From: Pleodorina starrii
Lineage: Eukaryota; Chlorophyta; Chlorophyceae; Chlamydomonadales; Volvocaceae
Length of the DNA stretch: 64,000 nt
Assembly: GCA_030267565.1 (NCBI GenBank)
Contig: BRXU01000002.1
Coordinates: 868,001-932,000, forward strand
Reading direction: 5' to 3'
Below, piece after piece: positions 10,674 to 22,800 of the stretch (position 1 is the first letter of the stretch; each line of letters opens with the position of its first letter). A model generated the notes under the pieces. That model searched no databases and was not told the origin of the DNA. It saw only the letters and a program-made list of their open reading frames with translations. Made by a program: the position numbers and the translations under genes.

Positions 10674-13600
10674 TCACACCGTGACGTTCCCAGCAGCCGG
10701 GGCCTCCACCCCCACCACCGGCACCCCCCAGTCCTGCGCCCACGGCACCGAGTGCCCCAGGTGCCTTTCCAGCGCCCAATAATAGCGACTCTCCACCGGA
10801 ATCACGGCGCCCTGATGCCCCCGTGTTGCGACCTGCCCACCGCCGCCGCCAGCGCCCTTTCCCGCATCCCCATCCCCCTGCCCCTCGCCCTCCTCCGCAA
10901 CCCCACCCTCCGCCTGCTCATCCCCATCCTCCTCGCCCGCCTCCTCCTCCACCTCCCTTGCAGCCAGCCCTGCGGGATTTGCATCACTGGCCAGGCCTGC
11001 CCCCTGCCTGTCGGCCTCGGCTGCCTCCTCCCCCCCATTCTCCTCAGGGACATGCCCCACCTCACCCAGCATGCCCCCAGCCGCAGCCCCCACTTCCCCG
11101 CCTATCTCCCCGTCCCGCACCACCCCCGCCCGCCACCTCGCCGCCGCCGCCGCACCCGCAGCCGGCTCCCCCCGGCGTGGCCCCAGCTGCGTCTCCGCGT
11201 GCGCCCAAACCGCGCAGCCCAGCCGCGCCACCGTGTGCGGCCGCCGCGACGGCGCCACGCTGTACGACAGGTGCACGCCAAAATACGACACGAGGTGGCT
11301 GTACAGGAGGCTCTTATGGTGCCAGCCCTCCCGCCAGTGACGGTAATGCTCTAGAGGGTGCTGCCGTACTACGGCAGCGGCGGCGGCGCCGCCGCCGCTG
11401 CCGCCTCCGGCGGCCGCAAGCCACAGCGGCCGCTCCAGGGCGGCTGCCGCCGCCGCCAGGGTGGCGTTCCCAGCGTGACGGTTGGAGAGGTTTCGGAGCG
11501 CCTCGGCGCTGGGGCGCTTGGCGCGGGGCGGCAGTCTCAGGGCGGCGCGTGTCTCCGGGGCGTGTGCCACCAGGGCGGCAAAGCACGAGGTGCAGAGCGC
11601 GGAGCGGCGGGGGACCCACAGAGCAGCGGGCGGGTAGCGGCCGTGGGGCGAGCAGGAGAACATCACCTGAGCGGGAGGCGGGAGGCGGCAGGCGGGACAA
11701 GACGGCAGTCGGGACAGCGCATCGCAGGACAGGGCAGGGGGATCGGGGCGGGGCGGGGTAAACGGAGAGCTTCAGCAGCCGACAGCACAACCAGCGGCAT
11801 GGGCGTGACCACGCGCCCCGGGGGACTGGGAGAGCGAGGCCTGTGAAGGCTTTGCCGTCTTGTCCAGTCACCGATCAGCTAATGGTTTTCCACGCCCGGA
11901 AATAAAGCCGGTCCCCACCGGCCCCCCCGCGCAACCTCTAACGGTCAACCACCAACCGCCCAACCTCACCTGCTCCAGCTTCATGGGCAGCTGGGTCATC
12001 AGGTACTCGTCCAGGTCCTGGAGGGGTACGGCAAACGTACGACAGCACGTGATCGGCGGCGCCGAGCTGGCCGCAGGAGCCGCCCTCCTCTTCAACCCCC
12101 GGGGGGCGTTTTCCTTTTATTGCCCGGCGGCGCTTTGGCGCCCTCCACACGCAGCTTGGTTTCGGAGAGAGAGGAGGGAGGAGAGGAGAGGCGCCGGCTG
12201 CCAAGTAATGCCACCCAAGTAATGCCGCCGAGCGACGGAGCGCCCTGCTCGTGCCCCGCATCCCCCCTCTCAGGCATTGCCGGCTCGCCGAGCTCTTCCG
12301 CCCTTTTCCAACGCCTTCCCTCCCCCACGCACTGTGCCATGTAGACACGGGCGATCTCCCCCTATACACACACGCACACAACACCATGGCAGGGAGTGGT
12401 ACACGCTCGGCACACCCACAGCTGCCCTCACACACACACACACACCCGCCGGTACCCCATCAAAGGTGCCTATGCAGTCCGCACCGCACCGCACCGCACC
12501 GCACCGCACCAACGCAACCGCACCGCACCGCACCCCCACTACCGCACCGCCAGCTCACCGCCACAGCCACCACCGCGGCCTCGTGCCACAGCGACAACAG
12601 CGCGTGGTTGTAGACCAGGATCTGAGGATCAACGGGCAGGCGTAAAAATGTGTGTGTATGCGTGTGTGCGTGCGTGCGTGTGGGAGGCGGGGCGGGGGAG
12701 GCGGGTTTCCGGTTTCGGCGTGTTCACATTCATGAACGAACGCGCGAATGCGCACCACAATCACACACACAGGGGGCTGACGGGCGGTTGTTGGTTTCCT
12801 GTGTTAAATTCCTGGTTTCTGAATGTGCGAAAGACGGTGGAACGCGACGGGCGCGCCAAAGGAGATCCGCAGCTGACCACCGCCGTACCTGACTGGCGTA
12901 CGGATGTCGTACATTCGAGCCCGGCAGCTTGACGCTTGGCAGCTCCCTCCAGATCACCAGCTGCAGTCGCCCCTCCGTAGCGGCCGCCGCCAGCCGCGGA
13001 TCAGCGCGAAGGCCCTTATCCTCCTCCCCCCCGTCACCCTCCACATACACCAGATAGCGGTGGACGCCTGGGAGGGGAGGGGACGGGAGCGAGAGGCGCA
13101 AAGGCGTCATCCTCGACGGGATACCTGCCCTCGGTAGCTTTTTGCTACAACGTGCGAAAAGAAAAGAACGAAACCGTTCCTTTTAATCATCAGCAACGTT
13201 TGCGTGTGCATGTCTTGCTGGACGGAGCGCCTTCCACACTATACGGAAGGTAAGGCAGCGGGGTGCCTCCGTATGGGGACGCGGTGAAAGGCAGGCGTTG
13301 CAGTGAGTCGCCGTACGGTCGTACAACTCACCGAGCGCTGCGTGGTAGTCCATGTGGTATCGCAGCAGCGTTGCAAACTCGTACGGCGTCAGGTTGAAGT
13401 ACGGCGATACGACCATGTAGGTCGGCGGCGAGAAGCTGGTAGCGGGCGGCGGCGGCGGTGGCGGCGGCGGCGGCCGCCGCCGGCGCTTGCGCCGCCGCAG
13501 ACGACCCGGCAACGCCGCGCCGGCCTGCTGCAGGCTGCGCCAAAAGTCGTACATGGATTTGTCATACGACACGCGTTCCGGATCCAGCCAGCCGCACACC

Positions 13601-15582
13601 GGCAAGCTCCGGATCTCTTCGCCCTGCCCGAACGCGGACATTGACGGCGGCGGCGGCGATTGCCGCCGGCCTGGAGTGGGCGTGTATGAACACGTGCCGT
13701 CGAAGCCGGCGGCTGTTATTTCGAACGCTGCCGCCGCAGCGGCGGCGGTGCCGCCGCCGCCGCCGCCAGGCTGTACGGCACCCGCGGCGATCTCCCGCAG
13801 CTCCGTCGGGTCCAGGGAAAGCCGCAACGTCAGCCGCCCCGGCTCGCGCCGGAGGCTGGGGTTGACGAGCCAGTGCACGGGGTCCCGGTACGACAGGTGC
13901 ATGCCGTACAGCTGGGATGTCCGTAGCGACCTGCGAGGATGACAATCGCAGGCTTACAACACTACTAACGACTCGCGTCTACGACTTTAATGGATGGCTT
14001 TTCTCCACTTCGCTCTCCGTTGCCACACCCAACAACGCCGGGTGCCGTCAGCCTCTGCGCCCAGTCCAGTACGGCACGGTAAGGTACGACATTCTCCGTA
14101 CAATGTACGACAATCTCTGCTTTCCAACCACCTGATGGAGATGACGTCGTGGGTTCCGTTGACCAGCTGCATCGCCGCCTGCCGTACAGCCTCCGGGAAC
14201 GTGTCCGGCGGCGGCGGTGGGAGGACCTCCCATTGCAGCAGACCGCGGCGACGGCGGGAGCGCGCCGCCGCGGCGGCGGCGGCAGCGGCGCTACTGGCGC
14301 CGCTGCTGCTGCTGCCGCTCGAGGCATCGCCATCGCTGCTCTCGGGCCCCGTGCTGCCGTTGCTGACGCTGTTGTTGCTGCCGCCTGTGCTAGCCTCACT
14401 GCCGCTCGTGCTGCCGTTGGTGTTGGTGTTGCTGTTTGTGTTGTTGTTGGGAGCTCGCTGGGCCTCCTCAGGTAAGAGGTACTCAGCCGGCGGCCGCCGC
14501 GCCGCCCACAGCAGCGCCGACAGGGGCTGCTGCAGCTGCGTGGTCGTCACAGGCTGGTCAGGCTGAACCAAGAACAAGAAACCAGACAGAAACAAGTTGG
14601 GAGTCGGCGGCCGGGGCCCCGGCGCCCGCTCCTCAGCAGCGGCCGTCAGTGTCCGGCGGGCGCCGGCCGGGGGCGGCGGCGGCGCCGCCGCCGCCGCCGT
14701 GCTGGAGGGTGCGGCGGCGGCCGTGGCCGTGGCTGGGGATAGGGATGGTGAAGAGGATGTGGCGGCGGCGGAGGGATTCGTGGAGGAGAGCCCGGCAGGA
14801 TTCGTGTGGACGCCGGGGGTGGTTGGCGTCGGGAGTCGGACGGCGGTTGCGGCCCGCGGCGACTCCGTCAGCGGTCGGACGCATGCGGTCAGGAAGACGT
14901 AGAGCCGGACCGTGTCTTGGCCTAGCTGGCCCTGCGGAGGATTTCGGAGAGGTGCTTGGTGGGTTGGTTCGTTGCCCGGGCTGTGGGGGTCAAGTGCGGG
15001 TATGGTGCGTTCATCTGTGACGGCCGCTTTCGGTGTGCGAGGTATGGGGTTAGCGAAAAAAGGGCATATGTAGGAGCTACAGCCGCAGTTTAATTCCCAC
15101 ATGTGCGCTTCCTTCAGAAGCTACAGGTATGCTTGCCGGGGATGATCACGCCGCCGCAAGGGCGGTGTCCACGCTGCTGCAGGGGGTCCGTGCGTGGACG
15201 TCGGAAAGCGGGGCACGTCCAGGTGTTTTCAGGCGCTGCCAATGTGGGTCGCGCCTGATAGAGGCCATGCATTTGTTGCTCGCCGGGAAATGGCGCCAAA
15301 GGCTCGCGATGTGCGCTTTTGGGGGCTCGGCGCGACAGACGACATGGTGCGAGAGACTTACGCCTGTGAGGGGTAACCCCAGAGGTTTAAACTTTGCGTC
15401 AACCAAACCAAAACCCTTCCTCCCTTATACACAGAACACGCAGGGGAGCGCTGCGCGTAGACGCGGTTCAGCACCTGGAACTCGCACTTATGCACTCCCA
15501 CATGGCCGCTGTCCAGAGGGGTGTGAGCAAACGAATATTGTGTCCAAAGTAATGTTATTAATATAACAGCTCGGAATATCAT
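10674..15582 (-). CDS. GT92 (DUF23)-type glycosyltransferase, probable secretory-pathway enzyme
   Basis: Seven exons (transcript order): 15582-15433, 14931-14132, 13930-13332, 13067-12889, 12621-12559, 12017-11970, 11666-10674; 943 residues. Exon 1 starts with a hydrophobic leader, MIFRAVILITLLWTQYSFA, fitting a signal peptide or anchor; its link to exon 2 is the least certain junction. A low-complexity Ser/Asn/Thr/Gly linker follows. The GT92 core is assembled across four introns: YFNLTPYEFATLLRYH, then GVHRYLVYVEGDGG, then ILVYNHALLSLWHEAAVVAV joined to DLDEYLMTQLP. DLDE (598-601) is the expected metal/nucleotide-sugar DxD motif. The last exon has VMFSCSPHGRYPP, HHKSLLYSHLVSYFGVHLSY and an acidic/Gly-rich tail. 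GT92 enzymes include plant galactan synthases and nematode galactosyltransferases; donor and acceptor here are unknown. A cell-wall or extracellular-matrix role is inferred from the family only. Confidence 0.82.
12479..12537. repeat. CGCAC simple repeat in glycosyltransferase intron
   Basis: Tandem CGCAC pentamers with one interruption, in the intron between the exons at 12559-12621 and 11970-12017. A CA-rich microsatellite lies just upstream (about 12364-12446). Confidence 0.85.
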
Positions 15583-15958
15583 TAACGTCGGCTAGCACAC
15601 CAGCTTCGAGTTGCTGATAGGACCGTTTGGCAGTTTACAGGTCCTGGGGTCCTATGGGTTAGTCATGAGCAGAAAAGGGCGTGCAGTAGTTTACGAGGTT
15701 GCAGTTGACAATCGCAACTGCGCCATCTGGAAGAGAGGGGGGACGGGAAAACCGTTGTATGTACGGATGGCGTGCCGATGAGCGGAAGACAACCAGGATT
15801 GGTTTCCAATACTTATACAGTTGTGCAGCTGCATATTGTCAAACATCTTATCCTGGCAGACACTGCTGATTAATTATTTCCATTGATAAGAACCGTCCCA
15901 CGGAAACATCCTCGCCCATTTCTCACCTTTTCGGCTACTTTCACATCAGCTGAGCAAC
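15583..15958. promoter_or_regulatory. Shared divergent promoter region
   Basis: 375 bp separate the minus-strand glycosyltransferase start from the plus-strand coiled-coil start. The sequence is distinctly AT-richer than the flanking exons. I see no convincing TATA box. The role is inferred from gene orientation only. Confidence 0.4.
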
Positions 15959-17407
15959 ATGGCCGAGGTAGAGGTACACGACGTACTGGCTCAGAAAACG
16001 GACGCATCGGTTGAACGAACAGTCGCTGCGGACTGCGACGACCATCGCCATGCCAAAACTGACGACGCACCTGCTCAAGCCAGCTCAGCCCTGCCAGATG
16101 AGGAGCTCAAGACCAAGGCCGTGTCCAAAGACAGCGGCGAGGACGAGCCGCAACCGCAGCGCGAGCGCCCTGCCGGGGAGCAGCAGGTTGCTGCCACCTC
16201 CGGGCTGCGACCGGAAGCTCAGCCGGAGGCTGCGCCAGCACCCGAGGCAGACGCTGCCAACTTCGTATTGGATAACGCTCCTCGCACTCCGTCTAACGGC
16301 GGCGGTGAGGCTTCAAAACCCGTCGTCACATCAACCGTCGATGCAGGGTCGAGTCCCAATCAAGGCCGCAACCACGAGCAGGAAGCACCTGCGAATCTGG
16401 CCAGCGGAACTGACGGCGCTGCCGCGGCAAAGGCGGCGATGGCGATGAGGAACATGGATCCCGCGCAGGAAGACGACACGGTCGAAGCCGCCTCCGCAGC
16501 GGCGCTGGCCGCGGCCCTGAGCAGCGCCAAGCTCGCCGCCGTCGCGGCCGCCCGGCCGCCCCCGCCGCCGGGCACCAGCACGCCCTCGCCCAGGCCATCG
16601 CCGCGCAAGACGCCCCGCAGCGACGCCGACGGCGGCCGCGGCGCTGCCGCCCCGGCGACACCGACCCCCGCCGCGGCGTCGTCCTCGTCGCGAGCCCCCG
16701 TCATCCTCACCGCCGGCGCCTTCCCCGCGCCGTCTTCGCAGTCGCGTGCGCCCACCAGCCTCGTCTCCTCCTCCGGACGGCCAATTAGGAGCCCACGGAC
16801 CGAGGCGTCGCCGCCGGCGGCGGTGCAGCGCGGCGGCCGGCCAGGCGGGGCCGGCCGCGGCCCCTTGGACTCCTCGTTCTCCGCCGCGGCGGCCGCCGCC
16901 GCCGCCGCAACCGCAGCGGCTGGCTCGCCCTTCGCCGCGCCCGCCCCCGCCGCTGCGGCGGCGGCGGCGGCGTTGCAGCCGCCGGCCGACGAGGAGCTGC
17001 TCGTGAGCCATTCGAAGCTGATGGCGGATCGGGAGCTGTTGGTGGTTGAAGTACGACGGTTGGCGTTGCAGGTACAGCACCTGACCGTACAGCAGGGCAT
17101 GCTCCAGGAGGAGGTGCAGCGGCTTTTGAACAAGAACAGCAACCTCAACTCGGAGCTCGCGTCCTCAGTCACAGAACGCCGGAGCCTGGTGGGGATTACG
17201 GACATCCTGTCGGAGGCGGTACGGCATACCGTACTGGTGGACGAGCACGACGGCGGCAAGCCGACGGAGGCGGCTGGCAGGGCGGTGGTGGTTGCGGCGG
17301 AGGCAGAGGCGGAGGCGGAATCGGAGGCGGAGGCGGAGGTGCAGGCCTGGGCGGAGGCGGAGGCGTCGCCGGTGGTGGCGGAGGCCACGGCGGAGGTTGC
17401 GGAGTGA
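15959..17407 (+). CDS. Disordered Ala/Pro-rich protein with C-terminal coiled coil
   Basis: A 482-codon uninterrupted frame from an ATG in good algal context (GCAACATGGCC) to TGA; no intron is needed. Residues 1-340 are low-complexity: acidic/Gln-rich at first, then Ala, Pro and Ser runs (PPPPPGTSTPSPRPSPRKTP, poly-Ala). A clear coiled coil occupies about 342-410 (ELLVSHSKLMADRELLVVEV, LALQVQHLTVQQGMLQEEVQ, LLNKNSNLNSELASSVTERR). The end is Glu/Ala-rich (EAEAEAESEAEAEVQ). It lies head-to-head with the glycosyltransferase gene. I do not recognise a family. A scaffold or flagellar-associated role would be speculation. Being single-exon in a region where other genes have up to 16 exons is worth noting. 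Confidence 0.75.
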   Translation: MAEVEVHDVLAQKTDASVERTVAADCDDHRHAKTDDAPAQASSALPDEELKTKAVSKDSGEDEPQPQRERPAGEQQVAATSGLRPEAQPEAAPAPEADAANFVLDNAPRTPSNGGGEASKPVVTSTVDAGSSPNQGRNHEQEAPANLASGTDGAAAAKAAMAMRNMDPAQEDDTVEAASAAALAAALSSAKLAAVAAARPPPPPGTSTPSPRPSPRKTPRSDADGGRGAAAPATPTPAAASSSSRAPVILTAGAFPAPSSQSRAPTSLVSSSGRPIRSPRTEASPPAAVQRGGRPGGAGRGPLDSSFSAAAAAAAAATAAAGSPFAAPAPAAAAAAAALQPPADEELLVSHSKLMADRELLVVEVRRLALQVQHLTVQQGMLQEEVQRLLNKNSNLNSELASSVTERRSLVGITDILSEAVRHTVLVDEHDGGKPTEAAGRAVVVAAEAEAEAESEAEAEVQAWAEAEASPVVAEATAEVAE

Positions 17408-19813
17408 GGCTTGCGCCGGTGGGATGCGGTGCGCTGCGGCGCTGAGGCTGGGTTTCATTGGGGGCGCTGAGGCTGGCGTGCTGTGGGGCTCTGGGGTGCT
17501 GCTTTCTTGATTTTGGACACGAGGTGCTGTAGGTGGTGCGCGCTGAGCGCGCCTCTGGGTCTCTGGGTCCTAATCAAGAAAGCCAGCGAAGGAACGCAGG
17601 AACGCAGGCGGTTTTGGGATCGTGGAAGGCATGGAAGGCCCGATGCAAGACGCAGCTCATGGAAGCGCAGGTTGCTCGCAGACTCAAGCAGAGACATCCT
17701 TTTTGATGTTCGGTTTAGGTTTGGGGTTTGCCTGGGCTAGGCCGACTGAGACGTTTGTGTCATTGTGTGGGACGAGGTAGACAGGCGGTGGGTAACTGAT
17801 CGCGGGCAGGCCGTAGGCGGGTGCCTATTCAAGTTGACTAACCAAACAGACACTTATCAGTACAGGTTACGTGTCGGGCAGGTCGGGCTGCTGCAGCTTC
17901 GAAATGGGTTTGTGATTTGTAGCGAGTCAAGGTAACAGGCTGGGGGCTGGGGGGAATGCGGACAGCTGTGTGAGACTGGGGACAGCGGCGAGAGAGACAG
18001 AGAGGGACACAGAGAGAGAGAGAGAGAGGGGAGAAAGGCGTTCTCCTTTGCGGGAAACCCGCTAGGGGTTGGGAAACATGCCGCAGGTGAGGTGTGCTCG
18101 ACGCCTCGGAGGTCATTGAGGTGCTTTGCTTTTGTTCGCAATGTGGTCGAACACGATACGAGGAGAAGGAGGATGATTCGGACGCGTCTCCCGCCGTGCA
18201 GGCGCGCGGCCGCAGAAACGGTAGGCAACGCGACTGGCGTTGTGGATCTGCTGTTTGCTTGCATTTTCGTACAATGTTTGGTGGTTGGTGGTTATAATTT
18301 CCTTACTTTGTTTTGACTGGCGGTAAGCCCTGTCACCCGGCATGACCGAGGGCATGCGAGCACAGCCAGCATGCCCGAGGGATTGCCACACCTGGAGAGA
18401 CCAAGCCAGACGAAAACCTCGGCAGATGCCCTCACAAGCAAGACAGGCAATGCTTGGCCGTCGAGTGGGGGCGCCGTCCAGTGTCTGTGAACCGAGGCTC
18501 GAATGACGCACGTTTTCGTGGGAAATGGAACAAATTTACGGTATACCGCGTTTCCAACGACCCGGGTCGATGGAATGTGGGACCACAAACACAGTGTTCG
18601 ATTGCGACTGGTGACAAGGCACTGTCCGACAAGACGACGTGTGACGACGTTTTCGAGGCAGAAGTGAAGTGACTCCACACGCGCAAGCAGCACGGAAACG
18701 CGCCGTCCTGTGCCGTTTCCGCTGCAGCGCGCGGTCAGCACTGGCTCCACCCTCCGAACGGCCCTTCGGACGCTCGGAAGCTCTAGGGGCCCTCATTGTA
18801 ACATTCCCAGCAACGATACCGCCACGGTCCTCTTCCCTCCTGGGGAAGGGGCCGGCCACTCGGTAACTGCATCCTTGGCCATGTCACCGAGCTAACCGTT
18901 GCCTGTCGACAATTCGTGCAGCGGTATACGCCCACTCCCCAGGTGGCAACGCCGCGCCAGGCAGTCGTGTGTTGTTGTGAGTTCTTGGGTGCCGCGGAGG
19001 CAGGGGCGTCTGCAAAGCCCCCGCCACGGGCGCCAGCTTAGACCGGCTTTTGCCCTGGTCCGGGGTCCCGAATGCAAACCACCTCCCACACACACCTCCA
19101 GTGGATCCATGCAACCATGCAGTGCGCCAGACCGATCGCATCTTGTCCGAACGCGGCAAGCCTGATTGAGTTCGTTCCACAACAACAGGTGAGCTCACGG
19201 AGCCCGCGGGACATCCCCCATCTTCTCCTCCCACTCAATCCCAACCTTGGTCCCCGCTTGGTCCCCGGACTTTGCCCCACTCCCCAGCCCGCGACATTAC
19301 CGGTATGCCCTCCTGGTTCGCCGTCCGATCCTCCTCCACCAGCCCTTCCACCAGCTCCCCCGGGAAGGCCCCCGGAATCATTCCCCGTCAGCTCCTGGCC
19401 GACCCGCGGGTCACCCCGCTCTTCCCTCCCCCCTCTCCACCACCACCACTCCGCCCTTCACTCCACGCACACCCTGCTTCGCTTCCCCTCGCCCCTTCAC
19501 TCTCCCGCCCACTCCTCGTCCAGCCCCCTCCTCCCCGTCAGCTTGCCGGTTTGCAGCACTCACATACGCTCCTCCCCCACTCTCGTCCGTTCGCCAACGT
19601 CGCCAACGGTTCCTCCGCCGCATTGTGGGACCCATGGGACCCACTCGTACGTCCCTCCCCGAACATTCCCCCACTCCTCCTACACAGAACCAGACCGTCC
19701 CGCGTGTCAGTGTCAACCCCCGCCCCCCCTCGATCCCCTCGGCCCATCCGCAGCCTCACTCACTCATTCCAACCCCCCTCACTCCCCTCGCCCCCATCCG
19801 CAGCCTCACTCAC
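17408..19813. other. Convergent intergenic region, no gene seen
   Basis: This lies between the coiled-coil gene and the 3' end of the MOS2-like gene. It contains a GA microsatellite (18010-18028), an AT-richer stretch (about 18450-18690) whose short ORFs do not look conserved, and a pyrimidine-rich segment (19200-19810). A plus-strand TGTAA at 18797-18801 is a distant poly(A) candidate for the upstream gene. Confidence 0.5.
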
Positions 19814-19820
19814 TCATTCC
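19743..19820. repeat. 28-bp direct duplication at 3' end of MOS2-like gene
   Basis: The 28 bases at 19743-19770 recur identically at 19793-19820. The second copy contains the gene's TGA stop (complement of 19814-19816), so the first lies in its 3' UTR. This is a local duplication 50 bp apart. Confidence 0.85.
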
Positions 19821-22800
19821 TCGTCCAGCTCCCCCACGAATCCCGCCACGTCATCCAGCAGTAGCCGTACGATGGAGAAATCCGCCGCCAGCTGCACCGC
19901 CGCAGCGCCGGAGCTGGTGCTGGCGTGCAGCAGCCGCCCGCGCGCCCCGCGGTGCCGGCCCGCCACCACCAGCACCGCGGCGCCCTCGTGGCGGGGCACG
20001 ACTGTCTCCAGGGAGGACTCGGGCAGCTGGCGGGAGAGGGAGGGAGGGAGGCGAGGAAGGGGGGCAGGCGAGGCAGGTGAGGAGATGGGGTGCGTGATTG
20101 CGTGTGGGGGCTGGTAGAGCCGAGAGGCCGCGCAGGGCGTGAAGGGTTCGGTGTATCGAGTGTAGGAGGCCGTGTGTCTGGCCGGCGGCGTGCAGGCGGG
20201 GGCGGCGGCGTGTAGGAAGAGAGCAGAGCAGTGCAGGCGCGCGGAGAGGCACTACATACCAGGACTTGCCGGTGAGAGCCGCTAACTCTACCGGCTCCCA
20301 CCCGGTCCCACCGGACTGAATCGTGCCATGGCGCATGTAACTGGTGCCCATGCCCCCGGCACGAGGGCGCCCTAATAGTCAGCTTTATCCACGTTCCCCC
20401 GTTTCCCTTCCCTTTCCCTTTGCCTTCCCGCGGCGTCTACGCACACACTCTCTTATCCCATGTTCTCCCTGTCCCCCCCCTCTCAGCCTCCTCCTCTCCC
20501 CCTGTGGCCCCACCCTCCACCGCCCAAAGCCCTCACCCAAGCTGCTGTTTGTTTCCTTCTTGCCCTCACTCTCACCCGCAGCACGTCGCCCGTGTCGTCC
20601 ACCGCCACGTCCGCAGTGGCCCCCGGGTGCACGTCCACCACCACCCCCTTCTTCAGATACAGCTTGCCGCCGCGAACCGACTTGTCCAGGATGCGGACCT
20701 GTCCAGGAGCGGAGCGCGAAGCCGACCGACCCATGGGTCGGCGGGTCGGGGAACCGCTGAGGATAAGGTAACAGACAGGCCGACAGGCGAGGCAAGGCAA
20801 GGCGCACGCTCGGGTGGTACAGGGGTACGGGAGGGGCATGTCAGGTTTCTTCCCGTCACGTCTCCCTCGCCCCAGAATGAGCCCAACCATGAGCCGGTGA
20901 TGAAACCTGATCCCGGGGGTTATCCACGTATAGGCCGGAGCCGGAGGGGGGGGCCTCCCCATCCTGCAACGCAGCGGGCAGCTGCGCGAACCGGCAGGCA
21001 CACACACACACAAACACCATCGTCGCATGGGTACCACACGCAACAATACCGGTACCGTAGACACACGCGTAGTGGCTTTCCCTGCGCCGTGCCGCACGCA
21101 GGGCCTGCCGCATGTCGCACCTTGATCTGGGGGAAGAGCCAGGTGGGGCCGCTGGGCCGCGGCGGTGGCGCGCCGCCCGCCTGGTCCTTCTCCTCCTCCT
21201 CCTCTGAGCCGCTGTCGGAGCTGCCGCCTCGCCCTCGCGAGGGCCTCCGCTCGTCGGCGAGCCGCCCCCTGTCCCTGTCCTTGTCCCTGTCCTTCTTCTC
21301 CCTCTTGTCCTTCTTATCTTTCTTCTCCTTCTTCTCCTTCTTTTCCTTCTTTTCCTTTTTCTCCTGGTGCTTGTGGTGGTGGTGGCGGCCCTTGCCGTCG
21401 TCCCGGTCGTCGTCGTCGGCGTCGACGACGACGCGCTCGTCCCGCTCGTCCCGTCGGTCGCGGTCTGAACCACGGGTCTTTTTGGATCCACGCCCGCCGT
21501 CCTGCAGGCCAGCAAGCGACGCGTCCCGGCAGGCCGGGAAAGTGAGGATGTGCGGAACCAGGTCGCTTGCACATGAGGGCGGAGTGGGGCGTTTGCGCGC
21601 ATCTGCGATGCAAGCAGGCAGCAAAGCAGCCGCCCCGCCTTGCATGGCGTGCCGCCCCGTCTGAGTCTGAGTCTGGACTACCAGCTATCTGTCTTTTGCA
21701 GCACAACTCGCGACCACGGTGCACGCGAACCGTAGAGAACGCGCTCGGCGTCAGAGTTTGCCCAGTTCTCTCTTCCCAGTCCATTCTCTGGCCTCCCAAC
21801 ATAGGCTACATAGCTATCGACAGCCACAACGGGCCTCACCGCCGTACCTCGTCGCCCAACGTCTGCGGCTCGTCAAAACGCTCGTCCCGCTGCTTCCGCT
21901 TGCCGCCACCGCCGCCGCCGTCATCGTAGCCGTCCCGCTCCCGGTCGCGGTGTCGGCCTGGGTCACGCCCGCGGTCGTACTGCCTGTCGTACTGCCTGTC
22001 ATCCGCGTCCCGTCCCTCACTCCGCCTGCGGGCGGGAGAGCCGTAAGCAAGGAGAAGACGGTGGCGGCGAAGGACAGAAGGAGAGCAAGACATCAAGCAA
22101 CGACGTCGTCTGTGGCGGCAAGTGGGGCCGCAGCAAAGCAGGCGACAGAGAGAGCCTCACAACGCCGTGGCAGTGCGCACACACACGCGCGCTTTGCCTT
22201 CTCTCCCCTCCGACGCCCGCTCCCATGCGTGCCTCTCCTAGCGCCGGCTGGTTGCAGTGCATTGACGCAGTGGTGCGGCCCTCGACTGCCTCAACACCCG
22301 CCGAAGGACGGGGCCGGGGCCGGGGCAGCAACCGGACACGCCCCACCCTCTCCGGTCACCGGCCCAGCCAGCGGCCCCTCAACCCCCAAGCCCCAACGCG
22401 CACCTGTAGCTCGGCTCCCCCGCTGGAGCCCCGGAGCCCTCCCGCCGGCCGCTGCCTCCCCGCTCCCGCTCCGCCTCCCGGCTGCCGTCCCGCTGCCGCT
22501 CGGCATCCCGCGCTCTCCCCTTGCCGCTGCCGCCCCCGTTGGCAGCTCCCTCCGCCGCCTCCCGCTCCCGCTCCCACTTCTCCCCCAGCTCCGAAACCAG
22601 CACGTCCACCTCCTCCTGACTGGCGCTCAGCCGCACGCGCCAGCGCTCTGCGGTGCCAACAGCGCCAACAGCCGCACCCGGCGCCCCACCGCAGTCGCCG
22701 ATTGCCGCGCAACCGCCAGCGTCAGATCGGCCGACGCGGGCGCGGCCGCGACCAACACCCAACGCAGGCAGAGGCAGGGACAGGGACAGGGACAGTCGGG

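Noticed and set aside
18454..18672. 72-codon plus-strand ORF in an AT-richer patch
   Set aside because: No homology signal or context; too short to support alone.
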